Source of the DNA: Agapanthus africanus
Lineage: Eukaryota > Streptophyta > Magnoliopsida > Asparagales > Amaryllidaceae
Assembly: GCA_030015575.1 (NCBI GenBank)
Contig: JASDDO010000001.1
Span: 319,023,595-319,087,594, forward strand
Direction of reading: 5' to 3'
DNA length: 64,000 nucleotides
Position numbers and translations under genes: made by a program. Positions 49,101 to 60,357 of the stretch are shown here, in pieces. Under the pieces are notes generated by a model that was not told where the DNA came from, did no database searches, and saw nothing but the letters and a program-made list of their open reading frames with translations. Numbering within the stretch: the stretch's first letter is position 1; every line of letters starts with the position of its first letter.

Positions 49101-49201
49101 GTTTAGATTCTTCTGGGCTTTGGCTGACTTAGGTTACGATACGCCTTTAGACGTCTCGTAATCTAAGTGCCAGTCGCGTTCCGTACTTTCGGGTCGTGAC
49201 A
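46146..49201 (+). repeat. GypG 5' LTR
   Basis: 3056 bp, starts TGTAACCTTTCG, ends GGGTCGTGACA. No real gene inside; small frames are identical in both LTRs only because the LTRs are. Confidence 0.95.
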
Positions 49202-49205
49202 AAGT

Positions 49206-49217
49206 TGGTATCAGAGC
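49206..49217 (+). other. GypG primer binding site
   Basis: TGGTATCAGAGC, four bases after the LTR. Bases 49218-49436 are a short leader with no other feature seen. Confidence 0.92.
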
Positions 49218-49436
49218 GTAGGTTTTACCTTTCTGAGTGTAGGACGACCTTGGTAGATGGAGTAGGTGACTTAAGCAGAGTGGCGTAGCATGGGTATGAT
49301 CCGCGGCATACTTACGATACGGTACTCCGCCTAAGTAACCTTAGGACATAATTGCTTGTATTTCCTTCCTTGATTCCTTGCATTCCTTGATTCAATTGCA
49401 ATATCCTTATCAGTCCTGTTTCTTATTCCAGCTTCG

Positions 49437-52400
49437 ATGCCGCCAAAGACTACGAGAGCTCAGCGGGCTGCCGCTAGGGATGAGATTCGAGCGGGCTCGT
49501 CTGAGGCGAGGATCGAGCGGGAGGATACGCATACCCCTCAGGGTCCTACTGATCCGCCTTATCCTGACCGTATTGCCAGACTAGAGGCCGGCATGCAAGA
49601 GTTGCGGCAGATGATGGGATCTTTAGTTGAGTCCAGCCGGGCACAGAGATCCGAGGACGTTCCTTCCACGGCACAGACCACGATCGTACCTGCTGCACAG
49701 ATGGTCACTCCTGCTGCTACTACGGAGACTATCCCTGTTTCACTACAGGAGTTCATGAGATTGAGACCTCCAGCTTTTACCGGTACAGATGCGACAGAGG
49801 ACCCACAGGCATTTCTTGATAGGATGGCTCGGATTTGCCGTTCGTTAAGGTGTTCTGATGATAGATTGGTGGAGTTTGCGAGTTTTCGTCTGGAGGGTCT
49901 TGCCCAGACATGGTACGATTCAGTAGAGAGAGGCCGAGCTGCAGGTCTGCCTTCTATGACCTGGGATGAGTTTACATCTGCATTTCTTGCCCGTTTTCTT
50001 CCAGAGAGTGTCCGAGATGCTCGAGCCCGTAGTTTTGAGTCTTTGCGCAAGACTCCTGGGATGACAGTGTCGGAGTATGATATACAGTTTACCCAGTTGT
50101 CTCGATATGCTCCGTACCTAGTCGACACAGAAGAGAAGAGAATAAAGAGGTTTGTACGAGGGCTTGATACACAGCTATTCCTTGCCATCGGCACCCAGCA
50201 CTTTGATACATACGCAGCCGCGATGGATGCAGCCTTACTTTTGGAGGAGCGTATTTCTGAGACACCGGTCGTTTCTAGGCCGAAGAGGATCCGTACTGAT
50301 ACGCCAGCTCAGCGGCAGATGGGTAGACACCGTGATAGATTATTTCCGGGAGATGGTGGAGACAGAGGATTGAGACAGGGTCAGTTATTTGGTTCATATC
50401 CACAGACCCAGCAGTCGTCCCCAGGATGTTTTCGGTGTGGGAGTCAGTACCACCGTGTCAGAGACTGTACCATGGGACGCCAGGGCGCGGCGACAGTCCC
50501 GCATGTGACTTTACCACCCTCACCACCTTCTCAGAGAGCTTTACTTCCTACTCCTGATGATGCTTCACGCCAGCCAGATGCTTCTAGAGGCCGTGGGCGC
50601 GGCGGTCCAGTTCCGAGAGGACGAGGCGACAGAGGCAGATGCAGAGGCCGAGGTAGAGGCAGAGGACAGCCAACTATTGGCGGTGGACAGGCCCGAGTGT
50701 TCGCGTTGACTCCTCAGGATACACAGGCATCCAATGTCGTCGTGACAGGTACTCTGCCAGTATGTTCTTTTAATGCACGGGTATTATTTGATCCAGGCTC
50801 CACACATTCCTATGTATCCACGTATTTTGCACCGAGGTTGGGCCGAGAGTCTTCTCCGTTAGATCAGCCGCTTGTCGTTATTACCCCGGTAGGCGAGTCT
50901 TTTGTTGCCCGTTTTGTGTACCGATCGTGTTCCGTTCGTATCGGGGAGAGAGATTCTTCAGTTGATTTGATTCTCCTCGATATGCTAGACTTTGACGTTC
51001 TTCTTGGTATGGACTGGCTAGCCACCTGTTATGCATCCGTGGACTGCCGTGAAAAAGCAGTCAGATTCAGTTTTCCTGGCGAGCCGGATCTTATTATTCA
51101 GGGAGATCGTAGCGCTACCCTTTCCAGCTTGATTTCATCTCTTCGCGCTGGTCAGCTCTTAAGGAAAGGGTGTCAGGGATTCTTAGCCTATATTTGTGAT
51201 ACTAGCTCCACAGAGGTTCCGTTGGACCAGGTCCCTGTTGTGAGAGAGTTTCCTGATGTATTCCATGACGAGCTGCCTGGTCTGCCACCAGAGCGCGAGA
51301 TTGAGTTCTGTATTGACTTGATCCCTGGCACGGGGCCTATCTCTATACCGCCTTATCGGATGGCCCCGGCGGAGCTGAGAGAGCTAAAGGATCAGTTACA
51401 GGACTTGCTGGACAAAGGGCTTATCCGACCGAGTGTGTCACCTTGGGGTGCTCCCGTCCTGTTTGTTAAGAAGAAGGACGGAAGTATGCGCTTATGCATT
51501 GATTATCGTCAGCTGACCGGGTTACTGTGCGGAACAGATATCCCCTACCCCGCATTGATGACTTATTTGATCAGCTCCAGGGTGCAGGGTTTTTCTCGAA
51601 GGTTGATTTACGGTCAGGTTATCACCAGTTGCGAGTTCGGAAGGAGGATATTCCGTACTCGATATGGTCATTATGAGTTCTTGGTGATGTCGTTCGGGCT
51701 CACCAATGCCCCGGCAACATTTATGGATTTGATGAACCGCGTATTCAGGCCGTATCTCGATCAGTTCATCATTGTGTTCATTGACGACATCTTGGTTTAT
51801 TCTCGGAGCCGGGAGGAGCATGAGCAGCACTTACGTATCACATTGCAGACTTTGAGGGAGCATCAGCTGTTCGCCAAATTCTCCAAGTGCGCATTCTGGC
51901 TAGACAGTGTCGATTTCTTGGGTCATGTGGTGACGAGAGATGGTATTTGTGTGGACCCGAAGAAGATCGAGGCAGTTCAGCGTTGGCCTAGACCAGTATC
52001 AGTTACAGAGGTTCGCAGCTTTCTAGGTCTGGCCGGCTATTATCGACGTTTTGTCCAGGATTTCTCTCGTATTGCTGCACCTTTGACCGGGTTGACCCGA
52101 AAGGGGGTTCCTTTTGACTGGACCCAGGCATGTGAGGATAGCTTCCAGCAGTTGAAGACTCGTCTGACTACTGCACCAGTGTTAGCATTGCCTTCAGGGT
52201 CAGGCGGGTTCGTGGTTTATTGTGATGCTTCTCGAGTGGGGCTGGGATGTGTATTGATGCAGCACGACAGAGTTATCGTGTATGCTTCTCGGCAGCTGAG
52301 GAAACACGAGCAGAACTACCCCACACATGATTTAGAGATGGCTGCTGTGGTATTTGCACTTAAGATCTGGAGACATTACCTATACGGTGAGTCGTGCCAG

Positions 52401-54134
52401 ATATTCACTGACCATAAGAGTTTGAAGTATATCTTCCAGCAGCGAGATTTGAACCTGAGACAGCGCCGTTGGATGGAGTTGGTGAAGGATTATGACTGCG
52501 AGATTTTATACCATCCGGGCAAGGCGAATGTGGTGGCAGATGCTTTGAGTAGGAGGCCCGGAGGTAGTTTATCTTGTTTGAGCGTAGTACAGATGCAGTC
52601 GACGGCGGATTGGCAGGTGTTATGTGATAGCAGAGTGCAGTTCGAGTTCACTCCTACAGGGGGACAGCTAGCCCATTTCAGAGCACGCCCACAGTTACTT
52701 GACCGTATCCACGAGGCACAGTCCGGCGATGCCCGTACATTAGAGATTATTGAGCAGATTCGGCATGGCAGAGTTTCTGAGTTCGTGATTGATGATCAGG
52801 GGATACTTCGATTTGGGACTCGACTGTGTGTGCCAGATTCAGAGGGACTGAGGCGTGATATTCTCGAGGAGGCACATAGATCCGTATACAGTGTGCATCC
52901 AGGTTCCACCAAGATGTACCGTGATTTGAGAGAGGTTTACTGGTGGGACGGGATGAAGAAGGATATTACAGACTTTGTGTCGAGATGCCTGACTTGTCAG
53001 CAAGTCAAGGCCGAGCACCAGAGGCCAGCCGGCGAGTTACAGCCTTTGCCCATCCCTGAGTGGAAGTGGGAGCAGGTCTCTATGGACTTCGTTGTGGGTC
53101 TACCCAGGACCAGTCGAGGGTATGACTCTATTTGGGTGATTGTGGATCGACTGACGAAAGCGGCTCACTTTCTGCCAGTGAAGACCACTTTTGGATTTTC
53201 TCAGTATGCCCAGGTTTATATTGATGAGATAGTGCGACTGCATGGTGTTCCGACTTGCATCGTGTCCGACCGTGGCACCCAGTTTACCAGCCGATTGTGG
53301 CAGAAACTACAGGAAGCTTTGGGCACCCGATTGTGTTTTAGCACAGCCTTTCATCCGCAGACTGACGGTCAGTCGGAGCGTACGATTCAGACTCTTGAGG
53401 ACATGCTCAGAGCTTGTGTTTTAGATTTCGGTGGTAGCTGGGATCGTCATTTGCCTTTGATCGCGTTTTCCTACAATAATAGCTTCCAGGAGACGATTCA
53501 GATGGCACCTTTTGAGGCTTTATATGGGAGGAGATGTCGATCGCCGGTATGTTGGACAGAGCTCAGGGAGAGCAGTATTTTGGGGCCGCAGATCGTACAG
53601 GAGACGACCGAGAAGATACAGCTGATTCGGGACAGAATGAGAGCGGCACAGAGCAGGCAGAAATCATATGCTGACAGGCACCGTCGCCGACTCGAGTTCG
53701 CTGTTGGCGATCATGTTTTCCTGAAGGTCTCTCCGATGAAAGGTGTGATGAGATTTGGGCGGAAAGGGAAACTGAGTCCTAGATATGTTGGTCCTTTCGA
53801 GATCCTAGAGCGTGTTGGTCCAGTCGCTTATCGGTTAGCTCTTCCGCCCAGCTTCCCCGATGTTCACCCCGTATTCTATGTCTCGATGCTCCGCAAGTAC
53901 CTTCATGATCCTTCCCAGGCGATTCAACACCAGACGATCCAGTTAGACCGTGATCTTTCTTTCACCGAGCAGCCGGTTGTCATCTTGGATCGGCAGGTGA
54001 AGAAATTGAGGTCGAAGGTTATACCGTCCGTCAAGGTCCTTTGGCGTGGCCCGAACAGCGAGGAGGTCACCTGGGAGACCGAGGTCGAGATGAGGAAGAG
54101 ATATCCCCATCTTTTTGAAGGTACGCGTAGTTAA
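49437..54134 (+). CDS. Chromovirus gag-pol polyprotein (1565 aa) with an out-of-frame RT segment
   Basis: Polyprotein for GypG replication. In order: gag region about 95-290; a CCHC knuckle [14 protein letters not shown]; an RG-rich stretch; protease-like [10 protein letters not shown] (P in place of the usual S/T); RT with [16 protein letters not shown] and FIDD at about 781-784; RNase H ([24 protein letters not shown]); integrase with D1217, D1278 and E1314 (35 residues between the last two); and a chromodomain-like C-terminus from about 1515 ([15 protein letters not shown]). Residues about 693-740 do not resemble RT, because one base is missing near 51517 and two near 51655, so the frame is restored but the stretch between is misread. 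That stretch covers the RT block holding the first catalytic aspartate, so the protein is probably inactive as assembled. Start at ATG 49437 (MPPKTTRAQ), the usual type of start. Confidence 0.88.
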   Translation: MPPKTTRAQRAAARDEIRAGSSEARIEREDTHTPQGPTDPPYPDRIARLEAGMQELRQMMGSLVESSRAQRSEDVPSTAQTTIVPAAQMVTPAATTETIPVSLQEFMRLRPPAFTGTDATEDPQAFLDRMARICRSLRCSDDRLVEFASFRLEGLAQTWYDSVERGRAAGLPSMTWDEFTSAFLARFLPESVRDARARSFESLRKTPGMTVSEYDIQFTQLSRYAPYLVDTEEKRIKRFVRGLDTQLFLAIGTQHFDTYAAAMDAALLLEERISETPVVSRPKRIRTDTPAQRQMGRHRDRLFPGDGGDRGLRQGQLFGSYPQTQQSSPGCFRCGSQYHRVRDCTMGRQGAATVPHVTLPPSPPSQRALLPTPDDASRQPDASRGRGRGGPVPRGRGDRGRCRGRGRGRGQPTIGGGQARVFALTPQDTQASNVVVTGTLPVCSFNARVLFDPGSTHSYVSTYFAPRLGRESSPLDQPLVVITPVGESFVARFVYRSCSVRIGERDSSVDLILLDMLDFDVLLGMDWLATCYASVDCREKAVRFSFPGEPDLIIQGDRSATLSSLISSLRAGQLLRKGCQGFLAYICDTSSTEVPLDQVPVVREFPDVFHDELPGLPPEREIEFCIDLIPGTGPISIPPYRMAPAELRELKDQLQDLLDKGLIRPSVSPWGAPVLFVKKKDGSMRLCIDYRQLTGLLCGTDIPYPALMTYLISSRVQGFSRRLIYGQVITSCEFGRRIFRTRYGHYEFLVMSFGLTNAPATFMDLMNRVFRPYLDQFIIVFIDDILVYSRSREEHEQHLRITLQTLREHQLFAKFSKCAFWLDSVDFLGHVVTRDGICVDPKKIEAVQRWPRPVSVTEVRSFLGLAGYYRRFVQDFSRIAAPLTGLTRKGVPFDWTQACEDSFQQLKTRLTTAPVLALPSGSGGFVVYCDASRVGLGCVLMQHDRVIVYASRQLRKHEQNYPTHDLEMAAVVFALKIWRHYLYGESCQIFTDHKSLKYIFQQRDLNLRQRRWMELVKDYDCEILYHPGKANVVADALSRRPGGSLSCLSVVQMQSTADWQVLCDSRVQFEFTPTGGQLAHFRARPQLLDRIHEAQSGDARTLEIIEQIRHGRVSEFVIDDQGILRFGTRLCVPDSEGLRRDILEEAHRSVYSVHPGSTKMYRDLREVYWWDGMKKDITDFVSRCLTCQQVKAEHQRPAGELQPLPIPEWKWEQVSMDFVVGLPRTSRGYDSIWVIVDRLTKAAHFLPVKTTFGFSQYAQVYIDEIVRLHGVPTCIVSDRGTQFTSRLWQKLQEALGTRLCFSTAFHPQTDGQSERTIQTLEDMLRACVLDFGGSWDRHLPLIAFSYNNSFQETIQMAPFEALYGRRCRSPVCWTELRESSILGPQIVQETTEKIQLIRDRMRAAQSRQKSYADRHRRRLEFAVGDHVFLKVSPMKGVMRFGRKGKLSPRYVGPFEILERVGPVAYRLALPPSFPDVHPVFYVSMLRKYLHDPSQAIQHQTIQLDRDLSFTEQPVVILDRQVKKLRSKVIPSVKVLWRGPNSEEVTWETEVEMRKRYPHLFEGTRS

Positions 54135-54160
54135 ATTCTAAATTCGGGGACCGAATTTCT

Positions 54161-54174
54161 TTAAGGGGGGAAGA
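54161..54174 (+). other. GypG polypurine tract
   Basis: TTAAGGGGGGAAGA directly before the 3' LTR start at 54176. Confidence 0.85.
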
Positions 54175-54175
54175 T

Positions 54176-57100
54176 TGTAACCTTTCGAAAATCGTTTAGG
54201 CAGTTTTTCGGTAATCGGCTAATTTTTCGGCTTTTTCCGTAAAAATTCAAAATTGATATTTTTCATTGTAGAACTAATTATACAAAGTTTAGATAAGATA
54301 TTAGTATAATTTTGTCACTAAAATGTCACTTATAATTATCTAGTTAAATAAAAAAAATTGTAATTAATTATTTTTTTATTATTTTAAGCCTTTTTAAATA
54401 CATTAAATTGTGATAAATACAAATTTAATTAGGTAAATTTATTAATTAGGAGTCTTTATAAGCTAAAATATGGTGTTAATAAAATTATATCATGTCTTGC
54501 AAACTTTTGGTTTTAGGGTGGGAAAATTTGTGAAAAAATGAAGTAAAAATGGGTTTTTTTGCAAAAAGGTTGACATGAAAGCATTAAATGATAATATGGT
54601 GTGTTATTTGACCTAGAATCTTCTCAAATTTTCCCCACCTCCTCACCCTTGCTGCTGGCCGACCCCTCTTCCTGCAGAATTCCCCACTTCATCACTTCAT
54701 TTTGCTTCTTTTTCTTTGCTAAAAATCCATTTAAATTCATAAATTTCCATCTCCATTCAAACCCAAACCCTAAACCACTCTCTCTTCTACCCAAATTGGT
54801 TCAAAAACTAGATGAAAGGAGGCTTCTTGGTGACTTGATCAAGCTAGGGTTCAAGCTTGAGAGGTGAAAATTCTAATCTTTTTGTTAACTTGTGGTTTAA
54901 TTATGCTAGAATTGAAATTCTAAATATTAGTTTAGTGGTAAATGTTGTTTAGGAAAAATCAAGAGAAGGATTGATTTTAAAACTAGGGTTTGAAGCATAG
55001 TTGTTAGGATTAAATTAGGGCTTTGGGTTTCTAATTGGTTGTAGTGGTTAATGGTGTATTTATATGCTCGCTAAATCGACAAAATATCGATGTTTGCATT
55101 GAATCGGCGTTGAATTTGCTTGCTAGATTTTTACGAAAAATAGAATGCGTTCAATTTGCGTTAGGTTAGCAATATTATTAGCTTTGTATAGGATTATTAG
55201 AATGCGCGAACGCGGGGTTTCGTCTAGTCGGGTTGTAGTTTTGTCGATTTCCCCGAAATGACGATTTTAGTTAAAGGTTAGCGATTTTCGTGCGTTTTTC
55301 CGCGCACTGAGTGCATGCTATGATTAATTTGAGAGCGTCGATAATTGTATATTGTGACTTGCATCGTTTTAGGTGTTGTAATCTTATGCTTGGTGTTGTG
55401 CAATATAGGATCGGTCGGAGAAACATCGGACACGGCGCGTAAAGGCAAAGCGGTGGCCGGATCAAATTAGCGGGGATTTCTGGTGAGTAGATATATTCAT
55501 CTATGGGGGAATCGTCTGGATGGCGCGAGGCGCCCCCCCTAGTTAGGATTACCCTACTTTTGCAAGATTTATATATTAGCTAACTTATCCATTCATGTAC
55601 ACTGCATACCCTTATAGCGAACAGTATATTAAATTGCATGGACATTCATCTATACTTATGCGATATCATTTCGTAGGACACGAACACCTTACCATTGGCA
55701 TCTGTTGCACGCGCACTATTCATGTGACACACACGCCTTTGGTAAATGCCATGCCACGTGCACTATAGAACCTGTTTATCATAATATCACCACTTGCATT
55801 CATACTTGATATATGAAATTGCATAGCATAAGTATACCTCGCATAATCATCATATTTATATAGATTTCTAGCCAAAATTCACATCGTATGCATTGATATC
55901 ATAGACATTTATCATATATAACATGTGGACATTATGATTTTCTTGAGGATTTCAGTATTGCTGCGATTTCTGGATTTTGGGGAAAACCGTAAGAATTTAA
56001 CAAAACCTTATGTTTATCATTTTCAAAACAAAGTTGCGGTTTTCTCGTGATGTATGTGTCGTCCACCATGAGTTTTCATGTTTTCTGTTGGATTTCGAGA
56101 CCCGATTCGAGGAGTGGATGAACCGTCTCGGGTACATGGTGGGCCCGGTATGGTACCCCGGGGCAAGAAGATCGAGTTGTAGACGATGAGCCTGGCAGGG
56201 GATGACTACCTACCGGTGATGTCTGGCGCGGCGGATATCCGGAGGATACCGACCGTTGTTGTGAGATTTATGATATGGGCCGATCCGGACTGACGGAGCC
56301 CGATATTGAGACAGATATGATTCCTTTTTGGTGTCGATGCTTGACACGGGTTTTCAGATGATTCTTGATGGTACTTAGCTATTATGCAGATATTCATTTT
56401 TTTTTAAGTTAAGAATTCAATACCCTTAGCATTTAAAACACTTAAAGACTTAATAATGACATTGCATACCTGTGCATGCATACTAGAGATATTATACCAC
56501 ATATGGACATGCATGTCGTGGTGCATTGCGTGCATTCTTACGATTGCCTTGTTAGATGTTATATTTACTCACGAGCTGGCAACTCACCCCCGTTGTGCCA
56601 CAGTGTCTTGCAGGTCGGACCCGTCAGTCTTGTAGCGGCGGGCTATCTTATCCTCAGTTCCTTTTGCTCAGACTCGCGACATCGCCCGTAGGTGGGTTGC
56701 GAGCACACTTTATTTCTTTTTGCTTTATCATTGTATCTAGTATTCTCCATCTACCACTTTATATTGTATATGCGACCTAGTGATGAGACTGAGAGATATG
56801 TATATTTGTGGTTTCTTTTGGGTCGAGCTCACTTGAGCCGACGTGTGTTTTCTGGTATTTTGCGTTTCTTTATGCTCTTTTCTTGATATTGCTATTATAT
56901 TGCATGTGGTTGTGATCCGCCTTGGGCGAAGAGCTAGCCCCCGCTTGGGGATGCCATTTTATGATTACAGGTTTATTATCTTGTTGTACCCATTTTGGGG
57001 GATAGAAAATACAGGGGAGACTCTGCCGAAATTTTCAGAAATTTATGATGTTTTAAAAAGGGATTCTATGCAACTTGAATGATTTAAAAACCACTTTTAT

Positions 57101-57233
57101 TAAAGGTTTTCCTTCACTCTCTTTTGATTTTGGTTTAGATTCTTCTGGGCTTTGGCTGACTTAGGTTACGATACGCCTTTAGATGTCTCGTAATCTAAGT
57201 GCCATTCGCGTTCCGTACTTTCGGGTCGTGACA
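54176..57233 (+). repeat. GypG 3' LTR
   Basis: 3058 bp, ending in GTGACA at 57233 and followed by the duplication TTGAT. Confidence 0.95.
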
Positions 57234-57987
57234 TTGATGTAATATTATTTGTATGGCCGCACAACCGGGTCGGGGTTGTAGCCGTCATTGTATAATTCTT
57301 TTTACTGTTTTTGCTCCTAGGATAGACCCATGGAGGGGGTGCATAAACTACCGGGTATCTCGAAGTGCCGAGTGGCCTACTCACGGTGTTGAGGGAGGTT
57401 GCTTCGCTTCGGGCACTTGGCGGGTAGTTTGCCGCACCCGTAGGGGTCTTGGGTGGGGTTTTGGCTATTCACCGTAACCGTGTAATCCGTTTTTCGTTAC
57501 AGGCTCGAACGGATTGCGGATTCCTAGTATATCCAATGTATTCATCTGTGATCTGTAATGTCTATCATTGCTATATATTTATATATACGATAACTATTTA
57601 GGCGTTGCTTATGTTTTACAGCCGCGCTAGCCCAGCCCCCGCTCTGTCGTTAGTTAAGTAACCTAACGGGTGATGACGGGGCCCGGTGGCGAATGCGAAT
57701 GGCATAAGCGTACGTCATATTTTGGTTGTTTTCTGCAATGGTAGGGTTAAATGATGGGACGCATTAAAAGAACTAATGCAAGAAAATAAACCAAGCAAAA
57801 GTCGATTGGAACACTTTGAAAACCACTCGGTTCTTTTCAAAACTAAACTTTTAAATGCGGAGCTTGAACCACTCCTTTTAAAAGCTATCTCGTTCCATCG
57901 GTTATATCAAGTTCACTACGTTCACGGTTTCGCCAAAACCATTCGTAGCCCTCCATCATTTCAGTTAAATATTCGGTAGTATTCAAG

Positions 57988-58199
57988 CTATGTATTTTGA
58001 CCTCACGCCAAGGTATAGTGATTGGTAGCTGCCGGATATTTATCTGTTGCATAGATAGAATGCGTTGATTTGAGACAGTCGTACTGCCATTTTGGCCTAC
58101 GTCAAGGGTAGGTACGGGTGGGTTCAAATTAACCTGGATAATGATGGGTAGAACTTGACATGTGACTTATGACATTTTGACCTCACGCCAAGGTCATAA
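57988..58199 (+). other. Three-hairpin array in the CopF leader
   Basis: Hairpins at 57988-58018 (CTATG/TATAG), 58080-58116 (CGTAC/GTACG) and 58167-58199 (TTATGAC/GTCATAA, perfect). Cores are TTGACCTCACGCCAAGG, TTGGCCTACGTCAAGG and TTGACCTCACGCCAAGG. Confidence 0.65.
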
Positions 58200-58324
58200 A
58201 AGCATGGGGAAAAAATCACATCGGGAGTTTCATAAGTACTGAAACTTGTTAGCGTTGCATACCATTTGGAGTGTGATGATTCTGGTAGGATTCCTTCAGT
58301 TTTGTCACGCGATGATATTTGGAT

Positions 58325-58359
58325 CCCGATCCTACTGTGAGTATATGCTACTCCTCGGG
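58325..58359 (+). other. Nested stem in the CopF leader
   Basis: Outer arms CCCGA/TCGGG and inner arms GAGTA/TACTC. CopB has CCCA/TGGG and GAGTAA/TTACTC at 40921-40948, so both stems change on both sides and stay paired. Confidence 0.6.
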
Positions 58360-58397
58360 AAATCTCACTTAACGATCAATGCTATAAACCTAGTAGG

Positions 58398-58483
58398 TGT
58401 CTAGAAAGGTGTTAGCGGGGCTACGCCCCCAGGGAAAAGAGGTTATTTAATTAAGGAACTTCGCGAAAGCGTTGGAAAACCTC
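58398..58483 (+). ncRNA. Leader RNA module in CopF
   Basis: Small hairpin GGGGC-TAC-GCCCC, then outer stem GAGGTT/AACCTC enclosing CGC-GAAA-GCG. The second half (58441-58483) matches AthD 12633-12675 at 41 of 43 bases. It ends about 210 bases before the gag ATG. Confidence 0.65.
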
Positions 58484-58658
58484 TCTCGAAGTACCAACAC
58501 TAGCCTGGCTGAACGGTTAAGCAAGTATTGTGCGGTGAGATTGATCCCGACTAATTCTTCCTTTATGGTTTGAGGAGGGATTCGAGAGACAGTGGGAGCC
58601 ATCCTGTTTAGACAAATTAAAAACCACTCTAAACTTGCAAGAGCATCATGCTAAAGTG

Positions 58659-58683
58659 TTTCTTCTCTCTCTCTTAATTGCAG
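58659..58683 (+). promoter_or_regulatory. Possible 3' splice acceptor before CopF gag
   Basis: A long CT-rich tract followed by TTAATTGCAG, ending 12 bases before the gag ATG. Relatives keep it: CTCTCTCCAG on the minus strand in CopE and CopC. It may mark a spliced leader, as known for BARE-type copia RNAs. No donor was identified. Confidence 0.4.
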
Positions 58684-58695
58684 CAACCATTCAAG

Positions 58696-59586
58696 ATGAC
58701 CGGACTTAAGTTATTACTAGATAAAAACATACTAACAGGGCCAAACTACAAAGATTGGCTCAGGAATGTCAAAATGGCAATCACTTATGACAAGTTGGGG
58801 TATCTTCTTACCACCAAAGCTCCCCCTGTCCCAGGTCCCAAAACCAGCGTCGTGGATAGGGAAATCCGTAAGACCTGAGAAATCGACTGCGCGAATGCCA
58901 AGTGCCTCGTGCTTGCCTCTATGGATAACGAACATCAGAGGAGGCATGAGAATATGGACCTTGAATCCATATTTCTCCATACAAAAGAACTGTATGGAGA
59001 GCAATCTCGTATCGCAAGATACGAAGTGTCGAAGAAGCTATTTTCGGCAAGATTGGCCGTCGGATCATCGGTAGCGGAACACGTGCTTAAGATGATTGGC
59101 TACATAGAGGAGCTCGCGGACCTTGGGACCACGTTGGAGAATGAGCTCTATACGGACTTGATTCTTCAGTCCCTTCCTTCCACTTACGCCCAGTTCATCC
59201 TGAATTTCAACTTGCAAGAAAAGGAAGTTGAACTTTCAGAGCTCCTCAACATGCTGAGGAGTGCAGAGGGCACCCTACAGAAAGGTAGGGAAACATCCAC
59301 TTTGTTTGTAGGAGGATCTTCCTCTTCTAGGTCCAAGGCAAAAGCCAAGGGAAAGAAGAAGAAAACCCCCGCCAAACCAAGGGGCGGTGTTAGTAAGAGG
59401 GATACAAAGGGAAAGGCAAAAGCAACAAAGGTAGCAGGGAAGCTTGTGGATAAGGAAGAATGCTTTTACTGTCACAAGAGTGGACACTGGAAGAAAAATT
59501 GCAGGGCTTGGAAAGCCAGGACACAGGATCTGAAGCAGGTTGCGGCTTCAGCTTCAGGTGTGTATGTTATTGAAAACTGTCTATAA
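58696..59586 (+). pseudogene. CopF gag, broken by a stop codon
   Basis: Capsid protein of CopF. Starts MTGLKLLLDKN at 58696. A TGA stop at 58876-58878 ends the first 60 codons; the same frame continues without a shift through the gag core (HEHQRRHENMDLESIF-like, LQSLPSTYAQF), a basic stretch of K/R-rich residues, and the knuckle CFYCHKSGHWKKNC, which is a complete CCHC. A TAA at 59584-59586 ends it before the protease motif. The TGA fits a C-to-T change at CGA. The second stop lies where relatives have a sense codon, so I read it as damage rather than a programmed stop, though a real gag/pol stop cannot be excluded. Confidence 0.85.
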
Positions 59587-60357
59587 ATAAACTCTACTTC
59601 CTGGGTATTGGATACCGGATCAGGATCTCATATCTGTAATTCTTTGCAGGCGTTGAGAAAGCGTAGGTTTTTGAAAGCAGGTGACATGACCCTCAGAGTT
59701 GCAAACGGAGCTAGCATGGATGCTGAGGCCGTGGGGGACTATCACCTGGGTTTGTCAGATGGACATTTTTTGGTTTTGCGTGGTTGTTATTTTGTACCAA
59801 ATGCAACTTGTAATATCATTTCTGTATCTTTATTATCTAAAGAAGGTTATGAATTTGCATTTGTAAGTAATGTTGTGAACATTCACCTTAATCAAGTTCT
59901 GATTGGGTCAGGTACATTAAACAACGGTATATACGTATTGAACCAACCACAGATTTTCAATGTCCAGAATACACACAAAAGAAAGTCTCCAGAAATCAAT
60001 AAAACTTTCTTATGGCATTGTAGACTGGGTCACATCAATGAGAGAAGGTTGACTAAGTTACATAAAGAAGGATATTTGGATCCGTTCGAGTATCAATCTT
60101 ATGCAACTTGTCAATCCTGTCTCAAAGGAAAGATGACAAAGACTCCGTTCACTGGACACGGAGTAAGAGCGAGCGAGCTCTTAGGACTCGTACACAGCGA
60201 CGTGTGCGGTCCAATATCTACGCATGCACGAAGCGGTTATTCTTACTTCATTACTTTTACGGATGATTTTTCAAGGTTCGGACATGTCTTCTTAATGAAA
60301 CATAAATCTGAAGCCTTTGAAAAGTTCCAGGAATACAAGAATGAGGTAGAAAAATAA
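59587..60357 (+). pseudogene. CopF protease and integrase N-terminal part, broken
   Basis: In frame with gag. Aspartic protease with SWVLDTGSGSHICN at the start, then the integrase zinc region (HCRLGHINERRLTKLH, CQSCLKGKM) and the integrase core with the first catalytic aspartate at 60199-60201 (HSDVCGP). A TAA at 60355-60357 (fits CAA to TAA) cuts the integrase between its first and second catalytic residues. The reading frame continues unchanged beyond it. Confidence 0.85.

Larger units (their letters stand above)
46146..57233 (+). mobile_element. GypG: Tekay/Del-like chromovirus (Ty3/gypsy)
   Basis: LTRs 46146-49201 (3056 bp) and 54176-57233 (3058 bp), TG...CA ends, about 21 substitutions (0.7%) and one 2-bp indel. 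Target duplication TTGAT at 46141-46145 and 57234-57238. Primer site, a 1565-aa gag-pol frame with a chromodomain-like tail, and a polypurine tract are all present. Inserted in the CopF leader. Confidence 0.95.
57239..58695 (+). other. CopF leader, second part
   Basis: Noncoding. Three-hairpin array at 57988-58199, a hairpin GTTTCA...TGAAAC near 58228-58246, a nested stem at 58325-58359, the module at 58398-58483, and a pyrimidine tract ending in TTAATTGCAG just before gag. No gene-like frame. Confidence 0.75.
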
